Assembly (NCBI GenBank): GCA_964568855.1
Contig: CAZMSD010000035.1
Coordinates: 1 to 48,070, forward strand
DNA from: CAZMSD01 sp964568855
GTDB lineage: Bacteria > CAIWAD01
Reading direction: 5' to 3'
Length of the DNA stretch: 48,070 nucleotides
In this document: piece by piece, positions 27,332 through 36,595 of the stretch
Layout of the letters: every line of letters begins with the position of its first letter
How positions within the stretch are numbered: the stretch's first letter is position 1
The notes under the pieces: model-generated
Seen by the model: only the letters and a program-made list of their open reading frames with translations
What the model was told of the DNA's origin: nothing
Databases searched by the model: none
Made by a program: the position numbers and the translations under genes

Positions 27332-28333
27332 ATGAGCAGGCTGATGCTACTGCTCGCCGCGCTGGCGCTGGCCGGATCGGCGAAGGCGGACGTGCTCTAC
27401 GAGGAGTACTTCAGCGACGGAACGGCGGACCTGAGCTGGTTCAGTCCCTGGGGCGAGGAAGCCGACCAGGTGACCGTGGACTGGATGGCGGGCAATCCCT
27501 CCGGCGACGGTTTCGTGGGCAAGCTGGGCAACGGCCTCTCGGGGGGCGGCGTGGGAACGGTCGTGGTGGACGCGCCGGAGCTCGAGGACTACCGCGTCGA
27601 AGCGCAGATCTACCTCACGCCGGGTGATACGCACTATCGCGGCATTGTGGGGCGCGCCATGGGAGACAGCGAAGGCGAAGACCTGCGTTTCTACGCCTTC
27701 GTGGCCGACCTCTCGGAAGCCACGGGTATGGGGGACCAGCGGTTCATGCTGCGGACCTACGCCTTCGGCGGCATGCCCGACAACATCCAGGTCTGGGAAA
27801 TCGGAGATCTGGGCGATCTCTACCCGGACGAGGCCGGCTGGTACAAGCTTTCCATGGAATTCGACGGCAACCAGGTGCACTGCTACATCGACGACGAGGA
27901 ACTCACGGACAGCCCCGTGACGGACGGCAGCTACTCGGACGGCGGCTTCGGCGTCTACTTCTGGGACTTCATGGATTTCGAGAGCTTCATCTATTTCGAC
28001 GACGTGATCGTTTCGGGAGAAGCCAGCGCGGTGGATTCCAGGCCGCTGCGTCCCCGGGCCGCCAGCCTGGAGCAGAACGCGCCCAATCCCTTCAATCCGA
28101 GCACCGAGCTGCGCTTCAGGATCGAGCGTCCCGGCAAGGTGCGCCTTAAGGTCTTCGACCTGCGTGGCCGCCTGGTGCGCAGCCTGGTCGAGGGCGGCAT
28201 GCCCGCAGGTGAGCACCGGGTTTCCTGGGACGGAAGAAACAGGGAAGGCGGGACGGCGGCCAGCGGCATGTACCTGACACGGCTCGAGGCCCTGGGCGAG
28301 GTCCGGGTGCGTCGGATGCTGCTGGTACGCTGA
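27332..28333 (+). CDS. Secreted laminin-G/concanavalin-like protein with FlgD-like sorting domain
   Basis: 333 residues from ATG 27332 (GGAGAG upstream); the open frame extends further back but overlaps the protease. A signal peptide (about 1-19, ending AKA) precedes one jelly-roll domain (about 20-235). That domain contains DVLYEEYFSDGTADLSWFSPWG, LEDYRVEAQIYL, WYKLSMEFDGNQVHCYIDDEEL and FIYFDDVIVSG, the layout of laminin-G/3-keto-disaccharide-hydrolase-like folds. The C-terminal domain is EQNAPNPFNPSTELRFRIER to WDGRNREGGTAASGMYLTRL, a classic FlgD Ig-like/type IX-type signal. No catalytic residues can be named. It probably follows the protease in one transcript (38-base gap, containing GTGATACAA). 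Confidence 0.85.
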   Translation: MSRLMLLLAALALAGSAKADVLYEEYFSDGTADLSWFSPWGEEADQVTVDWMAGNPSGDGFVGKLGNGLSGGGVGTVVVDAPELEDYRVEAQIYLTPGDTHYRGIVGRAMGDSEGEDLRFYAFVADLSEATGMGDQRFMLRTYAFGGMPDNIQVWEIGDLGDLYPDEAGWYKLSMEFDGNQVHCYIDDEELTDSPVTDGSYSDGGFGVYFWDFMDFESFIYFDDVIVSGEASAVDSRPLRPRAASLEQNAPNPFNPSTELRFRIERPGKVRLKVFDLRGRLVRSLVEGGMPAGEHRVSWDGRNREGGTAASGMYLTRLEALGEVRVRRMLLVR

Positions 28334-28451
28334 CGCGGCACTCTTGAATCACGCGGATCAATTGCTTCGCGTTCTCCGCGCGTGTCCGAGATAAATCCCG
28401 GTCCGACAGCGGGAGTGTATCCTGCGCGCCGGGTCTACCAATGAGGAATGC

Positions 28452-30992
28452 ATGAGAGTCCTTCCGCCACTGCTGGCGGCGCTGGTCCTCGCCGGGACGG
28501 CGGCTGCCGCCGGCTACGGTAAGCTGGCTGGTCGCGTGACCCTGGAGGGCCGGGCGGTGCCCGGCGCACACGTCGCCGTGGAAGGCAGCGGGCTGGGTGC
28601 AGCCACCGACCTGCAGGGGCGCTACGTGATCCTGCGGCTGCCGCCTGGAAATCACCGGGCCCGCGTGTCTCACGTGGGAATGGAGCCGCGCGAACTGCCT
28701 TTCTTCATCATCAGCGACCAGACCACGGTGATCGACGTGGAGCTCGAGGAGCAGTGGATCGAGATCGACGAGCTGCGCGTCATGGCCAGGCGGATTCCCC
28801 TGCCGCTGGACCGCACCTCGAGGATGGCGGTGGTCGACGGCGAGCGCATGCGCGAGCTGCCGGTGGAGGACCTCCGCGACGTGCTGACGCTGCAGGCGGG
28901 TATCACCAGCGACGCTTCCGGCCGCATCCACGTGCGGGGCGGGCGGCATTCCGAGCTGAAATACCTGGTGGACGGCGTTGAAGTGGACGATCCCCTGTCG
29001 GGCTCCTTCGAGGGCCTGGTCAACGAGGACGCAGTCAACGAGCTGGTCCTGGTGGCGGGCACCTTCAGCGCGGAGTACGGCGGCGCCATGTCGGGGGTGG
29101 TGAACATCGTCACCCGGGGCGGATCCGAGGAACCGCGGTTATCCTTGCGCTACCGCAGCCCTTCACTTGTCGAATCGCCCTGGCGCCGGTCCGACGCCTT
29201 TGACAGCGCGCAGGACGAGCTGGCCTGGAGCGAAGTGCGGCTTTCCGAGCGGCTGGACGGGGTTCCCGCGGAATTCCGCCTGGCGCTCCCCGGGCGACTC
29301 AATATGTTTACCTCGGGTCCCCTGCCCGGCGGACTGCTGGCCTCGCTGACCGCCTTCAGCCGCGGCGAGAACAGCCACCTGCCCCACGGCTACAAAAGCG
29401 AGGGCGACCTGGCGCTGAACCTCAAACACCCCACCAACGGGCGCCTGGCGCTGGAGCTGGGCCTGCAGCACAGCCGCCGGGAATATCAGGAGTACAGCCA
29501 TGTCTGGAAATACCTGCCGCTGAACCAGTCGGTCAACCGGCGGGGCACGCGGCGCTACAGCCTGGGTCTCACCCAGGAACTCAATCGGGTCACCTACTAC
29601 TCGGCCCATCTGTCGTACGTGATGCACGACCGCTGGAAGGGCGTGCTGCGGGAGGGCGAGGAGCTGCCGCTGAACTCTTACGCCCGTCCGGTCTACCGCG
29701 AGCAGCAGGATTTCTACCGCGAGGGAACCTCTTCCTACTTCGAGGACAGCCGGACCAGGGTCCTGGGCTTCGACCTGGACCTGACCCGCCAGTGGGGCAT
29801 GCATCACGAGGTGAAGACCGGTTTCGATTACAGGCGCAGCGAATTGACGCTCAATAGAATCCACAACGTCTGGGGCGATGAAGAGCGCCTCGACGACTCC
29901 GCGGACCTGGCCCCGCTGCAGGGTTCCGCCTACCTGCAGGACAAGGTGGAGCTGGACTACCTGGTGCTGAACCTGGGCCTGAGGCTGGACTGGCGCGATC
30001 CCGACGCCGTCGCCTGGGAGGACCTCGAGCATCCCTTCGTCACCGAGGGCGACTCGGTCTACCCCGCGCCCGATGTCCCGGTCAATCCGCAGTGGGCTCT
30101 TTCGCCCCGCCTGGGCCTGGCCTTCCCGGTCACGGACCGTTCCGTGCTGCACGCGAGCTACGGCCATTTCCTGCAGTTCGCGCCCTACTACGCCATGTAT
30201 ACGAACCTGCAGCGGAACATCGACTACTCGCGAACGCCCCTGTTCGGCAATCCCGCGGTCAAACCGCAGAAGACGGTGGCCTACGAGATCGGCCTCAACA
30301 GGCAGCTCGAGAGCGGCGGGCAACTGAGTGTCACGGCCTGGTACAAGGACCTGACGGATCTGCTTTCCACGGTGGAGGTGATCCAGTACACGCGCAGCAT
30401 GATGGTCTATTCCAACACGGATTACGCCAATGTGCGGGGTGTGGACCTGGCCTGGAGTTTCCCGCTGGGGAGCAGGGGGGACCTGAGCCTCGACTACACC
30501 TGGATGGTGGCCCGGGGCAACGCCGCCGAGCCGGAGAGCGGCCTGATCCGCGTGGCCGGGGGCGAGGAAGTGGAATTCAACGAATTCCCCCTGGACTACG
30601 AGCAGCGCCACGACCTCACCGCAGTGTTGCGCTTCGAAGCTGCGCGGGGAGTCAGCCTGCAGGCCCTCTTCCAGGCGGGCAGCGGCCTGCCCTACACGCC
30701 CTTCATCGATATCGGGGTGGACGTGCCCACCAACACGGCGGTCCGTCCCTGGACCTACCGGACGGATCTCAGCCTGCGCTGGAAGGAGGTCTTGGGTTAC
30801 CGGCCTCTGGAGTTGTGGCTCGAGGTGGACAACCTCTTCGACCGGCGTAACGTGATCTGGGTCTATCCCAGCACGGGGGATCCCTTCGAGGACCCGCGGG
30901 GCCTGATCGGCTCCACGCCGGACGCCCTGCACGATCCCTCGCACGTGGAAGCTCCCCGGACGCTGCGACTGGGATTCCAAGTATCACTTTAG
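28452..30992 (+). CDS. TonB-dependent outer-membrane receptor with carboxypeptidase-like regulatory domain
   Basis: 846 residues. A signal peptide (about 1-19) is followed by a carboxypeptidase-D-like regulatory beta domain (about 20-100, KLAGRVTLEGRAVPGAHVAVEGSG and GRYVILRLPPGNHRARV). A plug domain (about 115-220) contains ITSDASGRIHVRGGRHSELK, VDGVEVDDPLSG and FSAEYGGAMSGVVNIVTRGG. A 22-strand-type barrel completes the protein, ending in LRLGFQVSL with the aromatic/hydrophobic C-terminal pattern. The substrate is unknown and there is no SusD partner. Two secreted-protein/PorV genes follow within 20 bases each, forming a probable operon. The ribosome site GAGGA lies just ahead of the ATG; the 118-base gap upstream probably holds the promoter, but no clear boxes were identified. 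Confidence 0.92.
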   Translation: MRVLPPLLAALVLAGTAAAAGYGKLAGRVTLEGRAVPGAHVAVEGSGLGAATDLQGRYVILRLPPGNHRARVSHVGMEPRELPFFIISDQTTVIDVELEEQWIEIDELRVMARRIPLPLDRTSRMAVVDGERMRELPVEDLRDVLTLQAGITSDASGRIHVRGGRHSELKYLVDGVEVDDPLSGSFEGLVNEDAVNELVLVAGTFSAEYGGAMSGVVNIVTRGGSEEPRLSLRYRSPSLVESPWRRSDAFDSAQDELAWSEVRLSERLDGVPAEFRLALPGRLNMFTSGPLPGGLLASLTAFSRGENSHLPHGYKSEGDLALNLKHPTNGRLALELGLQHSRREYQEYSHVWKYLPLNQSVNRRGTRRYSLGLTQELNRVTYYSAHLSYVMHDRWKGVLREGEELPLNSYARPVYREQQDFYREGTSSYFEDSRTRVLGFDLDLTRQWGMHHEVKTGFDYRRSELTLNRIHNVWGDEERLDDSADLAPLQGSAYLQDKVELDYLVLNLGLRLDWRDPDAVAWEDLEHPFVTEGDSVYPAPDVPVNPQWALSPRLGLAFPVTDRSVLHASYGHFLQFAPYYAMYTNLQRNIDYSRTPLFGNPAVKPQKTVAYEIGLNRQLESGGQLSVTAWYKDLTDLLSTVEVIQYTRSMMVYSNTDYANVRGVDLAWSFPLGSRGDLSLDYTWMVARGNAAEPESGLIRVAGGEEVEFNEFPLDYEQRHDLTAVLRFEAARGVSLQALFQAGSGLPYTPFIDIGVDVPTNTAVRPWTYRTDLSLRWKEVLGYRPLELWLEVDNLFDRRNVIWVYPSTGDPFEDPRGLIGSTPDALHDPSHVEAPRTLRLGFQVSL

Positions 30993-31011
30993 GCGAGCCA
31001 GGAGATCGCGG

Positions 31012-33993
31012 ATGAAGGATAGGCGAACACTGATCCTGTACCTTGCCCCTCCGTGCTGCGTCCTGCTGCTGGCGCTGGGCGCCCGGGCGCAGGACTGCAT
31101 GCGCTGCCACGAGGGGATGGAGGGCGTCTCCCGCAAGCAGGTCTTCGACGCCCTGCGGCACGCTGAGGACATCGGGGACAACGCCATCGGCGTGCAGGAC
31201 CGGGGCGAACTGGGCAACTACAGCACCAATTTCGGCGACATGGCCGACTACCATGTCTGGCACTACGAGGCGCTGCACTGGCCGGCCGACGCCAGCGACG
31301 TGACGCAGTACGCCTTCGGCCTGGGGCTGGTGGTGGCCACGCCGGGGAACGTGATCGAGTCCTGCCTCAACGCAACCACCGGCATCCGCGACTGGAGCCC
31401 CGCCGAGGGCAGCCTGGGCCTGTATCACACCGGCGAACCCACGGCCAGCGACGAGACGCCCTACATGGCGCATTCCAATATCTTCGAGACCTGGCCAGGC
31501 GAAACGTGGCCGGGTCCCTGGAGGGAGGAGTACCAGTTCGTCCCGGTGCCCGGCTCTCCCGTCGTGCAGGTGCTCGGCGAGTTCACCAGCGACAGCGACA
31601 CCTGGTGCGTCTTCGACGACCGGGAGAATCCTCTGGGGGCGAAGGGGATCGAAGTGCGCCAGAGCGGCTACAGCTACGGGCGACCCTACGCCGACGACCA
31701 TCTCTTCTGGCGCAGCGTCGTCTACAACCGCTCGGACGAGCCGCTGGACTCAGTCTACGTGGGGTACTACACGGTTTTTCGTCCCGACTACGACTTCGTA
31801 GACCGCATTGGCAGGACCTCCACCGAGGAGCTGGAGCTGCCCTACGGCAAGCCGGCCGACATCATTTACGTGATGGACGCCAACAACGCCAGCGACGGTG
31901 CCTGGGCGGAGAACCTCAGCCCCATGGGGGTGCCGGCGCTGATGGTCATCGAGACGCCCCAGGACATGGGGATCACGGACTTCCACCACTTCCAGGGCGA
32001 CTTCAAACCCTCCACCGACGAAGACCAGTGGGCCGTGATCAGCTCTCAGCCCGGCCTGCTGGAATCGCCGGAGCTCTATTTCCACTCCCAGGACATGGGG
32101 CGCATCGACGATTGCACCGACGAGATCAACGACCTGGATTACGGCGGCGGCAGCCGGATCAACTTCTTCGTGATGACCGGCCCGATCAGCCTGGCGCCGG
32201 GGGACAGCGTGATCAGCTCCTGCGCGGCCCTGATCGGCGAGGCGGGAGAGGTGCCGGACGAGCCCTCCCTGGAGGACCTGCTGGACAACGTGGCCGACGC
32301 CTGGGACATGTACTGGCGCACGCGCTTCTCGGGTCCCGGCGCGCCGCCCATGCCGGAAGTCGGCGGCTCGGCCCTGCCCGGGGGCGCCCTGGTCTGGTGG
32401 GAGTCGGAACCTTCCGAAAACGCCGAGGATTTCGAGGGCTACCGCGTCTACCGCAGCGAGGACCGGGGCCGGACCTGGGGCGATCCGATCACCGACGAGG
32501 ACGGCCGGCGGGTGGGCTGGGTGCCCCTGGCCCAGTACGACCTGGCCGACGACCTCACCGGTCTCGATCCCAACGGCTACCGCGACCTGGGTTCCGATTC
32601 GGGGCTGGAGTACGAGTTCGAGGACATCGGGCGGGTGGAGGGCCTGGAATACTGGTACTGCGTCACGGCCTACAGCACGGGCGAGGAGAATCCCGCGGAG
32701 GACATCCACTTGCCCAGCATCGAGAACCCGCTGGGCCGCTCGCTGCTCGACCGCCATACGATCGACCTGATACCCGGGGCCGTCGCCGCCGACCAGTCGC
32801 CTTCGATGGATGAGCTGACGGTGCTGGAACCCCTGGGCGGGCTGGATTGCGACGGTTACGTCGCCGTCCGCGTACTGGATCCGCAGGCCCTGCCGGAGAC
32901 CGACTGGCTGCTGCGGATGCACTCGATGATCGCACCGGACAGTTTCGCCCGCTTCGACCTGATCGACCTTGGTGCGGAGGATACCTTGTACATCGATGAA
33001 CCAGTACCGGCGGCGGGCGCGGCGCCGCTCCCGGCGATCAGCGGCTTCCGCCTGCTGCTGCGGGACGCGGAGGAAGGCGTATCACAGATCGGCTGGAACG
33101 AGGACAGCCCCTGCACTTTCGACTGGTGGATGGAGCACCGCACGGGCGCGGACAACGAGTACCCTGAGTACGTGGTGGGCCACGACGATTTCCGGGTTCG
33201 TGTCACAGAGGCCTCGGAGACCATCGAGATCCCCTCCTTCATCTACTGGTTCAGCGGGGGCGATACGCTGGCCGATCCGGTGCTCAACGAAGTGCCCCTG
33301 AGGGCCGAGATGCGCCGGGCGGACACGGAAGACTGGATCGACGTCTCCGGGCACCTGTGGTCGGAGGACCTACGCCTTTACTTTGAGAATACCGAGGAGT
33401 TTAGCGAGCTGGGCTGGGACCTGGTCCCCGGCGGCCTGGCGGGCAGCAGGCTGCGCACGGGTTACGAGACCTACACCGACGCGCTGATCCTGCGCGAATC
33501 GGACGACCTGAGCGGCGGTTCCGAGATCCTGATCAAGACCAACAACTTCGACTGGATCTGGGACGCGGAAGGCGATACCCTGTGGGGGGTGCCTCCGGAA
33601 CCCGGCGACGTCTTCACCGTGATCAGCAACAAGACCTTCCGCGACGGCGTCTCCTACGAGTTCCACACCGCGCCGCCGGCACCCATGGAAGCGCCGCAGG
33701 CCCTGAACGTGCGAACAGTGCCGGATCCCTACATCGCGGGCAGCGAGCTGGAGGCGGGCACGGGCGGCCACCGGCTGATGTTCACCCACCTGCCCGCCGA
33801 CTGCACGATCAGGATCTTCACCCTGGCCGGCGACCTCGTCCACACCTTGTATCACGAGGACCCGACCTCCGACACCTATACCTGGGACCTGAGGAACAGC
33901 AGCCGCCAGCACGTGGCTTACGGCCTCTACGTCTTCCACGTCCGCGACGGGGCGGGGCGGGAGCAGGTGGGCCGATTCCTGGTCATCCGATGA
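31012..33993 (+). CDS. Large secreted protein with CxxCH motif, FN3-like and C-terminal sorting domain
   Basis: 993 residues. A signal peptide ends at ARA|Q (about 26), directly followed by CMRCH at 29-33, a single heme-c or metal site at the mature N-terminus. The next 400 residues (YMAHSNIFETWPG, WCVFDDRENPLGAKGIEV, LFWRSVVYNRSDEPLDSVYVGYYTVF) resemble large secreted proteins I associate with candidate FCB phyla; no named domain is recognised. Residues about 455-570 form a fibronectin-III-like unit (FEGYRVYRSEDRG), and the last 90 residues (TIRIFTLAGDLVHTLYHEDP to RFLVIR) a type IX-type sorting domain. It lies between the TonB receptor and the PorV-type gene, 19 and 10 bases from them. Confidence 0.8.
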   Translation: MKDRRTLILYLAPPCCVLLLALGARAQDCMRCHEGMEGVSRKQVFDALRHAEDIGDNAIGVQDRGELGNYSTNFGDMADYHVWHYEALHWPADASDVTQYAFGLGLVVATPGNVIESCLNATTGIRDWSPAEGSLGLYHTGEPTASDETPYMAHSNIFETWPGETWPGPWREEYQFVPVPGSPVVQVLGEFTSDSDTWCVFDDRENPLGAKGIEVRQSGYSYGRPYADDHLFWRSVVYNRSDEPLDSVYVGYYTVFRPDYDFVDRIGRTSTEELELPYGKPADIIYVMDANNASDGAWAENLSPMGVPALMVIETPQDMGITDFHHFQGDFKPSTDEDQWAVISSQPGLLESPELYFHSQDMGRIDDCTDEINDLDYGGGSRINFFVMTGPISLAPGDSVISSCAALIGEAGEVPDEPSLEDLLDNVADAWDMYWRTRFSGPGAPPMPEVGGSALPGGALVWWESEPSENAEDFEGYRVYRSEDRGRTWGDPITDEDGRRVGWVPLAQYDLADDLTGLDPNGYRDLGSDSGLEYEFEDIGRVEGLEYWYCVTAYSTGEENPAEDIHLPSIENPLGRSLLDRHTIDLIPGAVAADQSPSMDELTVLEPLGGLDCDGYVAVRVLDPQALPETDWLLRMHSMIAPDSFARFDLIDLGAEDTLYIDEPVPAAGAAPLPAISGFRLLLRDAEEGVSQIGWNEDSPCTFDWWMEHRTGADNEYPEYVVGHDDFRVRVTEASETIEIPSFIYWFSGGDTLADPVLNEVPLRAEMRRADTEDWIDVSGHLWSEDLRLYFENTEEFSELGWDLVPGGLAGSRLRTGYETYTDALILRESDDLSGGSEILIKTNNFDWIWDAEGDTLWGVPPEPGDVFTVISNKTFRDGVSYEFHTAPPAPMEAPQALNVRTVPDPYIAGSELEAGTGGHRLMFTHLPADCTIRIFTLAGDLVHTLYHEDPTSDTYTWDLRNSSRQHVAYGLYVFHVRDGAGREQVGRFLVIR

Positions 33994-34003
33994 GGGGCAT
34001 CCA

Positions 34004-35020
34004 ATGAATACCGCTTGGTTCGTCAAGAGCGCCGCGGCGGGGACGCTGGCCACGCTGCTCCTGGTTCAGCAGGCCGCCGCCTTCAAGCGCAGCGGCACTT
34101 CCGCCGCCATGTTCCTCAAGCTGGCCACGGACGCGCGCAGCGCCGCCATGGCCGGAGCCACCGCCGCCCTGGAATCCGCCCAGTCCGCCTGGTGGAGCGG
34201 CGCGGGCAACCTGCTGGTGAACCCGGCCAGCGTGGCTGGCGCGGCGAGTACCGGCCTGTGTTTCAGCCGCCAGGAACTCTACGCCGACCTGGAGCACAAC
34301 GCCCTGGCCGGCGTCCTGCCCTTCCGCGAGCATCTCAGCCTGTCCGGGGCGGCCACCTGGCTGAGCGCCCCGGACCAGGAGATCACCACCCTCGAGGAAC
34401 CCGAGGGCACGGGCATGTACTACAGCTACGGCGACTTCAGCCTGAACCTTGGGGCCGCCCTGCGTCTTAGCGACCGGCTGGCCTTCGGCGCGCTGGGCAG
34501 GTACATTCGGCAGGAGCTGCACAACGAGGTGGCCGAGGGTCTGGCGCTGGATCTGGGTATCCTGCTGCGCACCGCCTACCGCGGCATCCGCCTGGGAATT
34601 GTGATGGCCAACTTCGGGCGGCGCCTGCGGCTGGAGGGCGAAGACCTGCTGATCCCCTCCGAGGACGGGCGGCCCTCATACCTCGAAACGCATGAATTCC
34701 AGTTGCCGCTGACCTTCCGCGCCGGTGTCGCGGGGGAGCTGTTGGAAGCGGAGGGGCAGCGTGTGACGGCCGCGCTTCAGGCGGAGCATCCCAACGACAA
34801 CGTGGAGAACCTGCGCCTGGGTTTCGAGTACGCCCTGCGCGAGCGCTTCTTCCTGCGCGGCGGGCGATGTTTCCGCAGGGACCTGGAAACCTGGACGGCG
34901 GGATTCGGCCTGCGGGCGCCCTTTCCCGGATCGACGGCCGAGATCCTGCTGGATTACGCCTGGACCGACTACTCCGAGCTGGGCGACGTGCACCTGTTCA
35001 GTCTCGGTTTTCGCTACTGA
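34004..35020 (+). CDS. PorV/PorQ family outer-membrane protein
   Basis: 338 residues, signal peptide about 1-26 (QQAAA|F). The mature start FKRSGTSAAMFLKLATDARSAAMAGATAALESAQSAWW is the PorV/PorQ signature, followed by an NPAS-type element. Repeating amphipathic strands end in HLFSLGFRY with a C-terminal aromatic residue, as in outer-membrane barrels. In Bacteroidetes PorV is part of the type IX system, carrying cargo to the attachment complex; many FCB candidate phyla have several paralogues beside secreted proteins with sorting domains, as here. The last 23 bases overlap the 3' end of the convergent GH20 gene. Confidence 0.87.
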   Translation: MNTAWFVKSAAAGTLATLLLVQQAAAFKRSGTSAAMFLKLATDARSAAMAGATAALESAQSAWWSGAGNLLVNPASVAGAASTGLCFSRQELYADLEHNALAGVLPFREHLSLSGAATWLSAPDQEITTLEEPEGTGMYYSYGDFSLNLGAALRLSDRLAFGALGRYIRQELHNEVAEGLALDLGILLRTAYRGIRLGIVMANFGRRLRLEGEDLLIPSEDGRPSYLETHEFQLPLTFRAGVAGELLEAEGQRVTAALQAEHPNDNVENLRLGFEYALRERFFLRGGRCFRRDLETWTAGFGLRAPFPGSTAEILLDYAWTDYSELGDVHLFSLGFRY

Positions 35021-36527
35021 TCCCGGGTTCGTGTTCGGGGCTTTCCGCCGCGCGCAGCAGCCCCATCCCGCGCAAAATCCGCAAGTGTCCGGGCAGCCGC
35101 CCGGAAAAGGAATTCCAGTCCCGGCGCTCCGCGAGCGTCCAGGCCGATTCCGCCAGGGCGCAGAGCCGCGGGAAGGCCTGCCGCTCCATGTCGTCCTCTG
35201 TGGGCGTATGCTCGGTCCAGAGGTTGCCTTCCAGGCCCAGCACACGCTCCCGCTGATTCCGTGATACGACCCCGTGCCGCGCGTCGAACTCGTAGGCCCG
35301 GCGCAGCGGGATCCTCGCCGTGCTGTAATCCAGGAAGCAGTGGCTGGTGGGTGACATGATCACGCAGTGTCCCGCGCGAAGAGCGGCCAGGGCGCGATCT
35401 GTGCCTCGCCAGCACTGGATCACGGAATCCGCGGGAGCGCCGCCCTCGAGGATCTCGTCCCAGCCCGCCAGCCGCTTGTCCATCTCTGCCAGCCGTTCAG
35501 CGATGCGGGCCAGGAACCACGACTGCAGCCCAGCGGGATCCCCCAGGCCCTCGTCGCGGGCCCGCCGGCGGCAATCGGGGCACTCGCGCCAGCGCGCGAC
35601 AGGACATTCGTCTCCCCCCACGTGGATGTAGGGACCGGGAAAGAGCCCGGCGACCTCCTCGAGCACGCCGCAGAGGAACTCGAAGACGCTCTCCTTGCCC
35701 AGGCAGAAGACATCCTCGAAGACGCCCCAAGCAGTGGGCACGCGGAAAGGTCCCCCGCTGCAGGAGAGCTCGGGATAGGCCGCCAGGGCGGCCAGCGCGT
35801 GCCCGGGCAGCTCGATCTCGGGCACCACCAGCACCTCCCTTTCCGCGGCGTAGGACACGATCTCGCGGACCTCCCCGCGGCTGAAGAAACCGCCGTAGCG
35901 GCCGCCGCGACCGTCATCGCGCCAGGCTCCCACTTCTGTCAGCCGCGGGAATCGGCGGATTTCGATCCGCCAGCCCTGGTCGTCGCTGAGATGCCAGTGG
36001 AACACGTTCATCCGGTGGAAGGCCAGCAGGTCGATGTAGCGCTTGATGAATTCCATGCTCTGGATGTGCCGGCAGCTGTCGAGGAGGCTTCCGCGCCAGC
36101 GAAAACGGGGATGGTCGAGGATTTCCAGGCATGGCAGCGCCGGAGCCCCGGTGGCCTTTTGCGCCGCGGTGATCCGCGCCAGCTGCCGCAGGGTCTGAAC
36201 GCCTCGCGCGAAGCCCGAGCTTCGCCCGGCGTGGATGATCGCCGCCCGGGGCGTGATGCTGAGCCGGTAGGCCTCGTCACTGCCCCCCACCCCTGGCTCC
36301 GCGCTGCTCAGGAGCACGGTACAGCCGGCGCCGCCGGTACCCGCGGATCCGGGATTCGTTCCCGAGTTTCCGGACAGCGCCTCCCCCAGCAGGCTAAGGG
36401 CGGGACCTGCCGCGTCGCGAGGATCATCCATCCTCAGGCGGATGTCCCTGTCCAGGCGCAATCGCCGCTCCCGCATCTCGATTCTGGCGGGCAGGGGAAC
36501 CAGCGGCGGCGGGGCTTGGAAACTCAT
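34998..36527 (-). CDS. Beta-N-acetylhexosaminidase, glycoside hydrolase family 20
   Basis: 509 residues. An N-terminal GH20b-like domain (about 1-135) precedes the TIM barrel with RWRGSLLDSCRHIQ, FHRMNVFHWHLSDDQGWRIEI (about 171-190) and the catalytic pair Asp306-Glu307 in YIHVGGDECP. WRGTDRALAALRAGH and VLGLEGNLWTEHTPTEDDME close the active site. It removes terminal beta-linked GlcNAc/GalNAc by substrate-assisted catalysis. No signal peptide is seen, so a cytoplasmic site is likely, fitting intracellular breakdown of imported oligosaccharides. It is transcribed divergently from the GH130-to-GH38 gene run and shares its promoter region. Its 3' end overlaps the PorV-type gene by 23 bases. Confidence 0.93.
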   Translation of the reverse strand: MSFQAPPPLVPLPARIEMRERRLRLDRDIRLRMDDPRDAAGPALSLLGEALSGNSGTNPGSAGTGGAGCTVLLSSAEPGVGGSDEAYRLSITPRAAIIHAGRSSGFARGVQTLRQLARITAAQKATGAPALPCLEILDHPRFRWRGSLLDSCRHIQSMEFIKRYIDLLAFHRMNVFHWHLSDDQGWRIEIRRFPRLTEVGAWRDDGRGGRYGGFFSRGEVREIVSYAAEREVLVVPEIELPGHALAALAAYPELSCSGGPFRVPTAWGVFEDVFCLGKESVFEFLCGVLEEVAGLFPGPYIHVGGDECPVARWRECPDCRRRARDEGLGDPAGLQSWFLARIAERLAEMDKRLAGWDEILEGGAPADSVIQCWRGTDRALAALRAGHCVIMSPTSHCFLDYSTARIPLRRAYEFDARHGVVSRNQRERVLGLEGNLWTEHTPTEDDMERQAFPRLCALAESAWTLAERRDWNSFSGRLPGHLRILRGMGLLRAAESPEHEPGISSENRD

Positions 36528-36549
36528 TGGGCGACCTCGTGCGGCAATT

Positions 36550-36558
36550 TGATATACT
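36550..36558 (+). promoter_or_regulatory. Extended -10 promoter element for the GH130 run; divergent -10 for GH20
   Basis: TGATATACT is an extended -10 (TGnTATACT), about 38 bases ahead of the chosen GH130 start, with no strong -35. The same GATATACT, read on the minus strand, gives TATATC that could serve GH20 (a leader of roughly 20 bases). A shared, overlapping divergent promoter would allow joint control. Confidence 0.4.
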
Positions 36559-36595
36559 GAGCCGGAAGGCGTTCGGAAAGCGAAACAGGCAAGCC

